A DNA stretch of 64,000 bases from Macrostomum hystrix (Eukaryota > Platyhelminthes > Macrostomidae), in assembly GCA_950097015.1 (NCBI GenBank), contig CATNEN010000030.1, forward strand, positions 3,829,001 to 3,893,000, written 5' to 3'. Positions 36,346 through 48,394 of the stretch are shown here, piece by piece. A model generated the notes under the pieces. That model saw only the letters and a list, made by a program, of their open reading frames with translations. It ran no database searches and was not told the DNA's origin. Made by a program: the position numbers and the translations under genes. Each line of letters starts with the position of its first letter. Within the stretch, counting starts at the first letter, position 1.

Positions 36346-36548
36346 CATCTCTTTGTGTGCCTCTACCCCTCAACCACACAATCTACAAGCTCATAGATCC
36401 CACAAAAGTTTTTATTATTTGAATCATTAATTTCGAAAGATCCCTTTGCAATTCTTTCTTCCGTATCCGACCAGTTGATTTTCACTCCAGACAACAAAAT
36501 CGCATTGAAATTTTAGCTCCTTTTAGGGATTATTATTTCCTGAGAGAG

Positions 36549-36581
36549 ATGGCTAACAATATGATGCCCGGCTTTCTCACG
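36549..36581 (+). CDS. orphan first-exon candidate
   Basis: A polypyrimidine tract and acceptor (GCTCCTTTTAG, ending 36526), then 22 nt, then an ATG reading MANNMMPGFLT, then a perfect donor GTAAGT at 36582. The layout looks like a short first coding exon, but I do not recognise it and no continuing exon was identified. Confidence 0.2.
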
Positions 36582-37060
36582 GTAAGTAGCGGGGTCGATC
36601 TTCGCCCAGCAACCGCTCAGCTGGGAGGGATTGGGAAAAGGGGAAGATTATAGTGGGAAGACTCATTAGCCTAGGGATGGCATGGGAGTTGGCCTCGCAG
36701 CATTCTCCCACCGATCTCAGCAGCTGAGGCAGTGCGGAGGTGACGCTGTGGGGGGTGCTACTCTGCGGATCAGCTCAAAGTTAACCCGGGAACTGCCGCT
36801 GAGCACAAAGAGTTTGTCTCTTTGCACCCTCCCTTCTGCCTTCTGCCCCCGGTTTCTCAGCCAGTGCCCTGAGGCGATTCGATCAGCCCTGAGCACAGCT
36901 CAGAAACTGGGGCACACTGAATTATATGCTTCGTAAAATTGGTTTGGTAGGTGAAAAGTGGTGGGTCGATTGTTAGTTCAAGGGGTTAAATTCTGGCTTT
37001 TAAATGCTGGGTCAGGTTAACAGGCAGGGCCCAATTTAGTTACGACTCATCCATCAGTGA

Positions 37061-37765
37061 GCTACCTCCCATCCTTCAGTGAGCTACCTCCCATCCTTCA
37101 GTGAGCTACCTCCCATCCATCAGTGAGCTACCTCCCATCCATCAGTGAGCTACCTCCCATCCTTCAGTGAGCTACCTCCCATCCTTCAGTGAGCTACCTC
37201 CCATCCTTCAGTGAGCTACCTCCCATCCATCAGTGAGCTACCTCCCATCCTTCAGTGAGCTACCTCCCATCCATCAGTGAGCTACCTCCCATCCTTCAGT
37301 AAGCTATTTCTCATCCATCAGTGAGCTATTTCTCATCCATCAGTGAGCTATTTCTCATCCATTAGTGAGCTATTTCTCATCCATCAGTGATCTACCTCCC
37401 ATCCATCAGTGAGCTACCTCCCATCCATCAGTGAGCTACCTCCCATCCATCAGTGAGCTACCTCCCATCCATCAGCGAGCTACCTCCCATCCTTCAGTGA
37501 GCTACCTCCCATCCATCAGTGATCTACCTCCCATCCATCAGTGAGCTACCTCCCATCCATCAGCGAGCTACCTCCCATCCTTCAGTGAGCTACCTCCCAT
37601 CCTTCAGTGAGCTATTTCTCATCCATCAGTGATCTACCTCCCATCCATCAGTGAGCTACCTCCTATCCTTCAGTGAGCTACCTCCCATCCATCAGTGATC
37701 TACCTCCCATCCTTCAGTGAGCTACCTCCCATCCTTCAGTGAGCTATTTCTCATCCATCAGTGCA
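37061..37765 (+). repeat. 22-bp minisatellite
   Basis: About 32 units with the core GAGCTACCTCCCATCC; the linker is TTCAGT or ATCAGT. Some units carry TATTTCTC in place of TACCTCCC. Segments of variant units recur in the same order (for example around 37380-37500 and 37500-37620), which suggests block duplication. Confidence 0.93.
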
Positions 37766-38249
37766 CTATGACGTCAGTCTCAATGGACATTCAAGTACGT
37801 CATCAAGCGCATTTTGCCCACTATTCCGTGATTTTACCCTGTCAAGGTCACCCGAGACAAAAGAAAACATTTTCGGGAAGGAAATTATTGAGCACGCCAA
37901 AGTGTAGCACAATATTCTCGATTTGTTACATGCTCTGATAATTGTGGGCAAGCATTAACCGCATTCTAGGAGCCTCCTTTGATCATTGCAACCTCAAACA
38001 AACGATCGCTAGCTTGAGGTGATAATGCCTGACGCACACGTCTCCATTTTAGTTCGAAGATTATTAAGCAAGTAAAGTCGCTTTTGCTACAGCATTGCCG
38101 CGCTGATTGCGAGATTAAATAAGATGACGGATCTCTACTTGAAGTAGTAATATTCGGACCTCATTTTAGATTCGCTGAAATTAATAACGGAGAGTTATGG
38201 AAACCTCGGACAATATATTATTGAGGATTATAAAAATTGGGATCTGAGA

Positions 38250-38752
38250 TTGTCCAAGAATCTGGGATTCTCCAAGAATCTGGGATTCTCCAAGAATCTG
38301 GGATTCTCCAAGAATCTGGGATTCTCCAAGAATCTGGGATTCTCCAAGAATCTGGGATTCTCCAAGAATCTGGGATTCTCCAAGAATCTGGGATTCTCCA
38401 AGAATCTGGGATTCTCCAAGAATCTGGGATTCTCCAAGAATCTGGGATTCTCCAAGAATCTGGGATTCTCCAAGAATCTGGGATTCTCCAAGAATCTGGG
38501 ATTCTCCAAGAATCTGGAATTCTCCAAGAATCTGGGATTCTCCAAGAATCTGGGATTCTCCAAGAATCTGGGATTCTCCAAGAATCTGGGAACCTCCAAG
38601 AATCTTGGATTCTCATAGAATCTGGGATTCTCCAAGAATCTGGGATTCTCCAAGAATCTGGGATTCTCCAAGAATCTGGGATTCTCCAAGAATCTGGGAT
38701 TCTCCAAGAATCTGGGATTCTCCAAGAATCTGGGATTCTCCAAGAATCTTGA
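38250..38752 (+). repeat. 18-bp minisatellite related to the 33.9-kb array
   Basis: About 28 units of TCTGGGATTCTCCAAGAA, with four or five variant units near 38510-38625. It shares TCTGGGATTCT and the inverted pair AGAATC/GATTCT with the array at 33927-34557 and differs in the linker. All three frames are open on both strands over most of its length. Confidence 0.95.
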
Positions 38753-39542
38753 CAGAACAAGCCAAACTGAAAGGTAGCGTTGTTTTATATTCCTTATTAA
38801 TTATTGCAATAAATTCCATGGGAACAGAAAAAACATTTCAAAGTGTTTCAAGGTGAAAAGGTGAGGTCAGAAGTTAGACCGAGCAGTCACTCACTCACTC
38901 CGACCGCAGAATTAATTTTAGTGGCTGCGGTTAAAAAGCCGACTAGTTGTCAGTCAAAAAACACTCAGTGGTCACTTAGGCGCCAAGGCTTCGTGCCAGA
39001 GCAGACAGCGGGCTTGGATTATCTCGCCTCTCTAACCTCTCATATCTCACCTGTTAGGCTGGTCAGTCCGTCACTGCAGTTGCGAGGGCCTATCAATCTT
39101 CTATCTCACTGGCAAACATGACCACTCTGTAGCTGAATACTCAAATTTGAATTAATTTCGGACGCATGTTCGCTCAAAGAAAAAGAATTTTTTAGTACTG
39201 TTATCAAATTAAACTTTGCAAAGCAAACGCTGATTTGGATATTCGAAAATGGCTGATGAGCTAACCTGATTGGCTGTTCCCAAAATGGGATATTTCTCGT
39301 GTATCATTGTTTCGAAATGAATAACAGGGATAGAAGAGTAAGACGATGATTTTGCATTTCAGACAGTTTTCAACCCTATAGATGATGGAGATGTACAAAT
39401 GCACTGTTTAATTTTCTGCACTTTGCAAAGTGTATTACAGGGCGGCAGGTGTGATTGTTATAATCTGCTTAAAACAAACATTTCCCTTATATCCACCGGT
39501 GCACACATTCTGTATTTTAGCCAGCAAGCTTAAATTCTATAG
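38753..39542. other. 3' flank of the Sox gene
   Basis: No gene or clear polyadenylation signal seen. Confidence 0.4.
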
Positions 39543-40965
39543 TCAGTAGACCCCAGCTCCGAGTTCTTCTTTGGCGCCCAGGTTGCTTAAAAAATTCTGC
39601 AACCTCTCCAGGGTTGGCATCTCAGTTGATGCCGGATGTTGAACACTCGGCATCTCGCCGCAGCCGCTGTCTCCACAGAAGATCTTCACGGCGTCCATGT
39701 TGCCAAGGAAACGCGAGAACATCTCAGCATCGAAGCAGTCGAAATCTTCGTCGAATCGGGTCGCAACACCCACCTCCGTTACAGATGAGTGCTGACAATG
39801 GACCCGCTGGTGCTGATGATAAGGCTGATGATTTGACCAGTTGCAGCTGTCAGTGCTTGATGCGGATTGCTGCCAGTTGCAGCAGCAGCAGCAGCAGCAG
39901 CTGTAACCGCTGTTGTAGGCTTGGCCACTGGCACTGGTCCACGAACTCGCGGTCCAGCTTTGGTGATGCTGGTGATTTTGCTGATGCTGATGTGGATGCT
40001 CTTCGAAACACCTTTGTTGGTTCCTTGGTTCCAGCTGTTGCTTAGCAACGACTGGCTGGGGGTCGGGACGTTTCGTATCGTCTGCCAAGCTTCGCTTCTT
40101 GCGTCGCGGCTGGTATTTGTAGCCCGGATGATCAGCCGCGTGCTGCCGCTTCAGCCGCTCGGCTTCCAGCACGAACGGCTGTTTCTGGAAGTCGCTCATT
40201 GACTTCCATCTGTCGCCTGTATCGGAAATGAGCGGAGTGGAAATTTTCTCCTTGGATATTGTTGCCTGATTTTCAGTTATGTCTAATGCAATGTGGGAAA
40301 CATGCGTGTCTAACACCCCTGGTTACTAAATTACTAGAAACTCACAAAATAAATCAACAAGTTCCAGTGGACAATGAGGCACGCCATTCTCATTATGACA
40401 ATCTTTTAAAGAAATGAAGTTATTTATTTGCATTTCATAATAGTATTACAACAACTGCAGCATTATTTGTAACACAATGTGCGAGCTTTGTCAAAGACCG
40501 AAGACAGTTTCCCACAGACTGCTGCCAGAATTAGCATAGTCAAACTGATCAACTGCCAACTGCCATCGAATGGAGGTATTGTGAACTAGCCATTATATCA
40601 AAGGGCTGCATTTATTGTACTTTTAGCTCTGTGCACTTATAGAGTTTATCCGGGATCAACTCACCCAGCAGTCTACTGAGCTCGACATTGTGCACATCTG
40701 GGTTGGCCTTCGACAGCAGCCTGCGCTCGGCCCTAGCCCACACCATGAACGGGTTCATTGGTCGCGGAATGTGATTCCTTCGACGCCGCCTCCCGCCTCC
40801 GCCGCCGCCGCCGCCTAAGCTGCTGCTGCTGCTGCCTCCGCTGTGACTGGGCCCAGCCGCGTAGCTGCTGTCGGCGCTGCTTGCCGAAGTGCTTGGCCGG
40901 TCCCAGCTGTAGTCGGGAATGTCAAAGCTGGCCATTTGTTTGAATACACCGATCGATTCCGTCAA
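39543..40965 (-). CDS. SoxE/F-like HMG-box transcription factor
   Basis: Two exons, 40965-40665 and 40216-39543 (975 nt, 324 aa). The intron falls inside the HMG box after ELSRLLG, in phase 1. The HMG box spans about residues 66-143. It contains [58 protein letters not shown] and KYQPRRKK, closest in my reading to SoxE and SoxF groups. An in-box intron also occurs in those groups. Oddities: the almost invariant Ala of RPMNAFMVW is Pro here, and a CAG/TGC run is read as seven consecutive Cys. The N-terminal half is Ser/Gly-rich and followed by an Arg run. The C-terminal part has His/Gln-rich stretches and an acidic D-E-D-F-D motif that could be an activation region. A second in-frame ATG ([10 protein letters not shown]) lies ten codons in, so the start is uncertain. 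TATA-like box at 41010. Confidence 0.9.
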
Positions 40966-41009
40966 TCACAATCGCATCAGAGCCCGTTGCCAGCCAGTCG
41001 GTTTTGCCG

Positions 41010-41017
41010 TTTATATA
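41010..41017 (-). promoter_or_regulatory. TATA box of the Sox gene
   Basis: Minus strand reads TATATAAA about 45 nt upstream of the first ATG and about 75 nt upstream of the second. With a start roughly 30 nt downstream, the leader would be very short unless the second ATG is used. Confidence 0.45.
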
Positions 41018-42414
41018 CTCCTGCGGCAGTCTGGCTCTATCGAAAAGCACCCTCTTCATTTTCTTGTCGCGATTAGATGCGGGGAGGGTGTCGAAGCGAA
41101 CGGTGTGAAGGCTCGGGGTGGCTGGGTCTGAGTGATTAGATAAGCTTTTCACCTGCGACTGGGTGCTGGGGTGGGATTGGGTTTGAAGGCCAGGAGCGCA
41201 CCCAGACATAGTAAGCTCCAGGTGTTAAAGGGACGATTAGCTTAAAATCTTTAAATTGAAAAGGAACCAATTCTCTGCTTCCATTATTTTTTTAACGGAA
41301 ACCATCATTGTTGCTTGTATTTTATTTCGTTTCAGACACTGGGTCGTTGCAAATACGTTCCGACAAGCCTTTCACACTGTGCTTGCTTTGATAGTAACGA
41401 AAGATAAATCAGCATTCGAAACAAGATCTGAAATTACAGAAACAGTAAAAATCTGGCATGGAATTTCGGGTCATCACTTTCGGGTTTCACAAAGTTCATT
41501 CATCTTAAAGTGTGCTCCGGGAGCAGTGTACTAAAGTGTGAATTTCTCCACGCGGGACACAGTGCAGCGGCCCTTTGATCACCACGCGTGCTCGAAGTTT
41601 TTGGCCCCTAACCAAATGTTTGCTGGATTCTAGTTCAATACTTAAAAAAGCCAGAGTTTTTATGCTGACCTCATCAATAAAAAGGCCTCTCCTAGTGCTC
41701 AGACTCGATTCGCTTTGGCTTGAGTTTGTCAATAAGTGAAATAGCATGCATGCATGCATGCCGCTAGTCTGGTCTAAAGGCGGCGCGGCATTTCATGTCC
41801 ACATGGAGCGCCCTTTCTCACCTTGCCACCAGCCACTTGAAAGGTGTCTGGGTGGCTTTTTGTAAAATGCCGCCTGTCTAGGTGAGCCAGAGCAGGTAGA
41901 AAAATATTTTTTTCGGCAGCCGGTACTCGCAATAGGTTTTAGGCGGCACATTGCAGTGCAAGGTTGTAAAACCACCCCCCCAGTGGTTCGGTAATGATTT
42001 TGCTGTTTTTCTCTTAAAGTTCATTTCAGCAAGACTCGTCATGATGTGATTATTTAGAGCAACGCACTTTCGAAAAATAGTTACGACAACATGCAGTTCC
42101 CAAGCAGTTAATTTTTTTGAAAGCCTTCTTTGCGCAACGTTTCCCAGCCATGATGCACAGTCCTCTAATTCTTAATCGTTTTTTCAGAAGTTTACGAGAT
42201 CGATTCTTTTTAAGATGTATAAAACATTTAAGATTTAAGAATTTTGTCACAATGCATACTTATAGTAGCCGACTATGCGACGTTATTAAACAGTTTTGAA
42301 ACTGCATGTGTATGCACATACTGGCTAAAATTTGACTATTTATTTCTTTTAGCGTTGACTAAAGCATAGAATTGTGTCTAATCAGTATTATGAACAAATT
42401 CGTTTCAAAATCCT
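41018..42414. other. upstream of the Sox gene, no gene seen
   Basis: Includes a GCAT tetranucleotide run near 41745-41762. The rest is AT-rich without recognisable features. Confidence 0.4.
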
Positions 42415-44292
42415 TTCTTTGATCAGGACCATAAATCCTGTGGTCTTTGATCAGGGACATCACTCCCGTGGTCTTTGATCAGGACCATCAATCCCGTGGT
42501 CTTTGATCAGGACCATAAATTCTGTGGTCTTTGATCAGGACCATCAATCCCGTGGTCTTTGATCAGGACCATCAATCCCGTGGTCTTTGATCAGGAACAT
42601 TAATCCTGTGGTCTTTGATCAGGACCATTAATCCTGTGGTCTTTGTCCAGGACCATCAGTCCCGTGGTCTTTGATCAGGACTATCGATCCCGTGGTCTTT
42701 GATCAGGACCATCAGTCCCGTGGTCTTCGATCAGGAAAATCAGTCCTGTGGTATTCGATCAGGAACATCAATCCCGTGGTCTTTGATCAGGACCATCAGT
42801 CCTGTGGTCTTTGATCAGGACCATCAATCCCGTGGTCTTTGATCAGGAACATCAGTCCCGTGGTCTTTGATCAGGAACATCAGTCCCGTGGTCTTTGATC
42901 AGGACCATCAGTCCCGTGGTCTTTGATCAGGAACATTAATCCTGTGGTCTTTGATCAGGACCATTAATCCTGTGGTCTTTGTCCAGGACCATCAGTCCCG
43001 TGGTCTTTGATCAGGACTATCGATCCCGTGGTCTTTGATCAGGACCATCAGTCCCGTGGTCTTCGATCAGGAACATCAATCCCGTGGTCTTTGATCAGGA
43101 CCATCAGTCCTGTGGTCTTTGATCAGGACCATCAATCCCGTGGTCTTTGATCAGGAACATCAGTCCCGTGGTCTTTGATCAGGACAATCAGTCCTGTGGT
43201 CTTTGATCAGGACCATCAGTCCCGTGGTCTTTGACCAGGACCATCAGTCCCGTGGTCTTTGATCAGGAACATCAGTCCCGTGGTCTTTGACCAGGACAAT
43301 CAGTCCTGTGGTCTTTGATCAGGACCATCAGTCCCGTGTTCTTTGATCAGGAACATCAGTCCCGTGGTCTTTGATCAGGACCATCAGTCCTGTGGTCTTT
43401 GATCAGGACCATCAGTCCCGTGGTCTTTGATCAGGACCATCAGTCCCGTGGTCTTTGATCAGGAACATCAGTCCCGTGGTCTTTGATCAGGAACATCAGT
43501 CCCGTGGTCTTTGACCAGGACAATCAGTCCTGTGGTCTTTGATCAGGACCATCAGTCCCGTGTTCTTTGATCAGGAACATCAGTCCCGTGGTCTTTGACC
43601 AGGACAATCAGTCCTGTGGTCTTTGATCAGGACCATCAGTCCCGTGGTCTTTGATCAGGACCATCAGTCCCGTGGTCTTTGATCAGGAACATCAGTCCTA
43701 TGGTCTTTGATCAGGAACATCAGTCCTATGGTCTTTGATCAGGAACATCAGTCCCGTGGTCTTTGATCAGGACCATCAGTCCTGTGGTCTTTGATCAGGA
43801 CCATCAGTCCCGTGGTCTTTGATCAGGACCATCAGTCCCGTGGTCTTTGATCAGGAACATCACTCCTGTGGTCTTTGATCAGGACCATCAGTCCCGTGTT
43901 CTTTGATCAGGAACATCAGTCCCGTGTTCTTTGATCAGGAACATCAATCCCGTGGTCTTTGATCAGGAACATCAGTCCCGTGGTCTTTGACCAGGACAAT
44001 CAGTCCTGTGGTCTTTGATCAGGACCATCAGTCCCGTGTTCTTTGATCAGGAACATCAGTCCCGTGGTCTTTGATCAGGACCATCAGTCCTGTGGTCTTT
44101 GATCAGGACCATCAGTCCCGTGGTCTTTGATCAGGACCATCAGTCCCGTGGTCTTTGATCAGGACCATCAGTCCCGTGGTCTTTGATCAGGAACATCAGT
44201 CCTATGGTCTTTGATCAGGACCATCAGTCCCGTGGTCTTTGATCAGGACTATCAATCCCGTGGTCTTTGATCAGGACCATCAGTCCCGTGTT
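42415..44292 (+). repeat. 28-bp minisatellite, about 67 units
   Basis: Core GGTCTTTGATCAGGACCATC followed by AGTCCCGT, with point variants (AACATC, CCTGT, TTGACC). Multi-unit segments recur in the same order, for example from about 42590 and again from about 42915. Every unit carries TGATCA or a one-base variant. The unit is related, in inverted orientation, to the next array. Confidence 0.96.
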
Positions 44293-44868
44293 CCTCGTTT
44301 GTGACGTTACAAAACACCCTTACAAAACACATAGCGCTAAAAACTAATATTTAAATCTGCAGAATGAATCGATACTATAGACGCAAAAAGTACACAGAAA
44401 CCAAATTTAGTATAAGACTGTTGCCAGAAGTGATTTCGAATGTTGATTTTAGATTGAACCAAATGCAATGCAATTATGTTCTCCGTTTACATACATGTAG
44501 CTAGAATACTCTGCTAGGACAATAAATAATTGCCTAATACTGTCAACTACGAAATTTAGTCTTCGCATCAGGGCGAGAGTTCATGTTATTAAAAAACCGA
44601 AGCCAAAACAACTTTGCTAGCTCAATTGGGGGTCTTGAAGCATTAAATCAGCTACATTTAAGTGTGTATCTAACAAAACTAAATATTACTCCTGAAAAAT
44701 CTATGCTCAATAAAAAATAAGCGCGACAACTACACTGTATATTAAACAAAATGTGTTTACTGCCACTATAGCACACTCTTTCCAATTCGTCCGTAAAAAC
44801 ACAATATCTAGGAAAAATTGATGGATAGTTAAAATTCTCATTTCGACTAATTTACGTCTTCGACATTC
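44293..44868. other. spacer between the two inverted arrays
   Basis: About 575 bp of AT-rich unique-looking sequence. No gene seen. Confidence 0.5.
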
Positions 44869-47168
44869 AGGAGACTGAGGGTGATCAAAGACCAGGAGAC
44901 TGAGGGTGATCAAAGACCAGGAGACTGAGGGTGATCGAGGACCAGGAGACTGAGGGTGATCAAAGACCAGGAGACTGAGGGTGATCAAAGACCAGGAGAC
45001 TGAGGGTGATCAAAGACCAGGAGACTGAGGGTGATCAAAGACCAGGAGACTGAGGGTGATCGAGGACCAGGAGACTGAGGGTGATCAAAGACCAGGAGAC
45101 TGAGGGTGATCAAAGACCAGGAGACTGAGGGTGATCAAAGACCAGGAGACTGAGGGTGATCAAAGACCAGGAGACTGAGGGTGATCAAAGACCAGGAGAC
45201 TGAGGGTGATCAAGGACCAGAAGACTGAGGGTGATCAAGGACCAGGAGACTGAGGGTGATCAAGGACCAGGAGACTGAGGGTGATCAAAGACCAAGAGAC
45301 TGGATCAAAGACCAGGAGACTGAGGGTGACCAAAGACCAAGAGACTGACTGTGATCAAAGAACAAGAGACTGAGGGTGATCTGCAAGGACCAGGAGACTG
45401 AGGGTGATCAAGGACCAGGAGACTGAGGGTGATCAAAGACCAGGAGACTGACTGTGATCAAAGACCAAGAGACTGACTGTGATCAAAGACCAAGAGACTG
45501 ACTGTGATCAAAGACCAGGATACTAAGGGTGATCAAAGACCAGGAGTCTGAGGGTGATCAAAGATCAAAGGGTGATGGTGATCACCAGGAGACTGAGGGT
45601 GATCAAAGATCAAAGGGTGATGGTGATCACCAGGAGACTGAGGGTGATCAAGGACCAGGAGACTGACGGTGATCAAGGACCAGGAGACTGAGGGTGATCA
45701 AAGACCAGGAGACTGAGGGTGATCAAAGACCAGGAGACTGAGGGTGATCAAGGACCAGGAGACTGAGGGTGATCAAAGACCAGGAGACTGACTGTGATCA
45801 AGGACCAGGAGACTGAGGGTGATCAAAGACCAGGAGACTGAGGGTGATCAAGGACCAGGAGACTGAGGGTGATCAAAGACCAGGAGACTGAGGGTGATCA
45901 AAGACCAGGAGACTGAGGGTGATCAAGGACCAGGAGACTGAGGGTGATCTAAGACCAGGAGACTGACTGATCAAGGACCAGGAGACTGAGGGTGATCAAA
46001 GACCAGGAGACTGAGGGTGATCAAAGACCAGGAGACTGAGGGTGATCAAAGACCAGGAGACTGAGGGTGATCAAGGACCAGGAGTCTGAGGGTGATCAAA
46101 GACCAGGAGACTGAGGGTGATCAAAGACCAGGAGACTGAGGGTGATCAAGGACCAGGAGTCTGAGGGTGATCAAAGACCAGGAGACTGAGGGTGATCAAG
46201 GACCAGGAGTCTGAGGGTGATCAAAGACCAGGAGACTGAGGGTGATCAAAGACCAGGAGACTGAGGGTGATCAAAGACCAGGAGACTGAGGGTGATCAAA
46301 GACCAGGAGACTGAGGGTGATCAAGGACCAGGAGTCTGAGGGTGATCAAAGACCAGGAGACTGAGGGTGATCAAAGACCAGGAGACTGAGGGTGATCAAG
46401 GACCAGGAGTCTGAGGGTGATCAAAGACCAGGAGACTGAGGGTGATCAAAGACCAGGAGACTGAGGGTGATCAAGGACCAGGAGACTGACGGTGATCAAG
46501 GACCAGGAGACTGACGGTGATCAAGGACCAGGAGACTGAGGGTGATCAAAGACCAGGATACTAAGGGTGATCAAGGACCAGGAGACTGACGGTGATCAAG
46601 GACCAGGAGACTGACGGTGATCAAGGACCAGGAGACTGAGGGTGATCAAAGACCAAGAGACTGAGGGTGATCAAAGACCAGGAGACTGAGGGTGATCAAG
46701 GACCAGGAGACTGAGGGTGATCAAAGACCAGGAGACTGAGGGTGATCAAAGACCAGGAGACTGAGGGTGATCAAAGACCAGGAGACTGACGGTGATCAAG
46801 GACCAGGAGACTGAGGGTGATCAAGGACCAGGAGACTGAGGGTGATCAAGGACCAGGAGACTGACGGTGATCAAGGACCAGGAGACTGAGGGTGATCAAG
46901 GACCAGGAGACTGAGGGTGATCAAGGACCAGGAGACTGAGGGTGATCAAAGACCAGGAGACTGAAGGTGATCAAAGACCAGGAGACTGAGGGTGATCAAG
47001 GACCAGGAGACTGACGGTGATCAAGGACCAGGAGACTGAGGGTGATCAAAGACCAGGAGACTGAGGGTGATCAAGGACCAGGAGACTGACGGTGATCAAG
47101 GACCAGGAGACTGACGGTGATCAAGGACCTGGAGACTGAGGGTGATCAAAGACCAGGAGACTGAGGGA
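44869..47168 (+). repeat. 25-bp minisatellite, about 92 units
   Basis: Core GGTGATCAAAGACCAGGAGA followed by CTGAG. Variants include AAGGACC, CTGACGG and CTGACTG. Small rearranged units near 45540-45660 contain GATCAAAGATCAAAGGG. The longest array in the window. Its reverse complement shares CAGTC and TGGTCTTTGATCA with the previous array. Confidence 0.96.
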
Positions 47169-47706
47169 AGCTAAATAAAAGCTATATATTTAGCTTATAA
47201 GAAAATATAAGCTAAATTAGTCTATTTCTTATCTCCGCTTCGTAATTCTTAACTTATACACGAAACAAAAAAACAGGAAAACTGCATGGATTTTAAAAGC
47301 AAAGGAATAGGAAGATAGAAAATTTGTTGAAGTGTCAAGATGATGCAAATGGTCAATCGGCCCTGTGCTTTATTTCAGTCATCCGAAAATTATGCAGCTG
47401 AAAACGTGATTGTGATGGGTCACAAATGCGAAAATATGCAACAGAAAAATACATACATTCAGACTGCGTTTTAATCATAATATTACTCGTACATAGTGGA
47501 TTTCCGAGCATAAAAGTACAATGGAGTTGATTATAAAAAATAATAATTGTCAGTTTTTTATGAAACTGTAAAGCTAAGAATCAGAAACAGTGATACAGTA
47601 GTGGCTTCACCAATTGCAGCTAAATATAGAATGAGAATTCAAAACAGTTTAAATTGACTCGTTAGTACACACTGGTACAATCAGCAGTTCGTAATATACT
47701 GGATAA
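47169..47706. other. 3' flank of ferritin, no gene seen
   Basis: AT-rich. No canonical AATAAA on the minus strand was found in the first 150 nt after the ferritin stop. Confidence 0.4.
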
Positions 47707-48295
47707 TTACGACTCGAAAGCCTCCTTGTCGTACACAAACTCGCCCAGGCCAGTTCCGACGCGCTTCAGATTAGTCACGTGACCGGACAGCTCCTTGATG
47801 GCCTCGACCTGCTCCTGGAGGTATTCGGTCTCAATGAAGTCGCACATCTGTGGATCACCGTGACTATCAGCCACCTTGTGCAAATCGAGCAGACTCTGAG
47901 GGCAAATAAACAAGTTCATAAATTAAAACTTTTGTTATTACAATTATTATTTGTTCAACTAATTATCTTACCTGATTGACAACTTTCTCGAGTTCTAGAG
48001 CATCAGTCACGGCTTCCAGCATGCTGCCCCAGGTCTGCTTGACAGGCTTTTGAATATCCTGAAGCACGATAGTGCCGCCACGCATATTCTGGTACTTCAT
48101 CAGCTTCTCGGCGTGCTCGCGTTCCTCCTTGGAGCTCTTGTTGAAGAATTCAGCAATGCCTTTCAGAGCCACGTCGTCGCGGTTGAAGTGAAAGTACATG
48201 GCTTGGTAAGTGTAGGAGGCGTATAGCTCCATGTTGATTTGCTTGTTGACGCCAGCCTCGCAATTTTCGTGGTAGTTTTGACGAACTCGGCTCAT
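47707..48295 (-). CDS. ferritin, heavy-chain type
   Basis: Two exons, 48295-47972 and 47895-47707, joined in phase 0 (513 nt, 170 aa), the usual length for a cytosolic ferritin. It forms a 24-subunit cage that oxidises and stores iron. The whole ferroxidase centre is present: Glu23 and Tyr30 ([10 protein letters not shown]), Glu58 and His61 (EEREHAEK), Glu103 (LELEKVV) and Gln137 (EQVEAIK); numbering is about four below human H-ferritin. There is no signal peptide, so the protein is probably cytosolic rather than secreted. The intron is 76 nt. A TATA-like box lies about 95 nt upstream. No CAGTGN-type iron-responsive element is seen between it and the ATG, so the usual translational control by iron may be absent or may lie in an unseen leader. 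Confidence 0.95.
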
Positions 48296-48387
48296 TTTTA
48301 GTCTACTCAGTAAGCAAGTGAGTTAGGGGTCAAATCGGTCACTTTACTTAGCTTAAGAATTACTGTCAATAGCCCATAGGTACCATG

Positions 48388-48394
48388 ATTTATA
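48388..48394 (-). promoter_or_regulatory. TATA-like box of ferritin
   Basis: Minus strand reads TATAAAT about 93 nt before the ATG, which would give a leader of about 65 nt. Confidence 0.4.

Noticed and set aside
38218-38760. Open frames on both strands of the 18-bp array
   Set aside because: Same cause: the short unit lacks stops in several frames on both strands.
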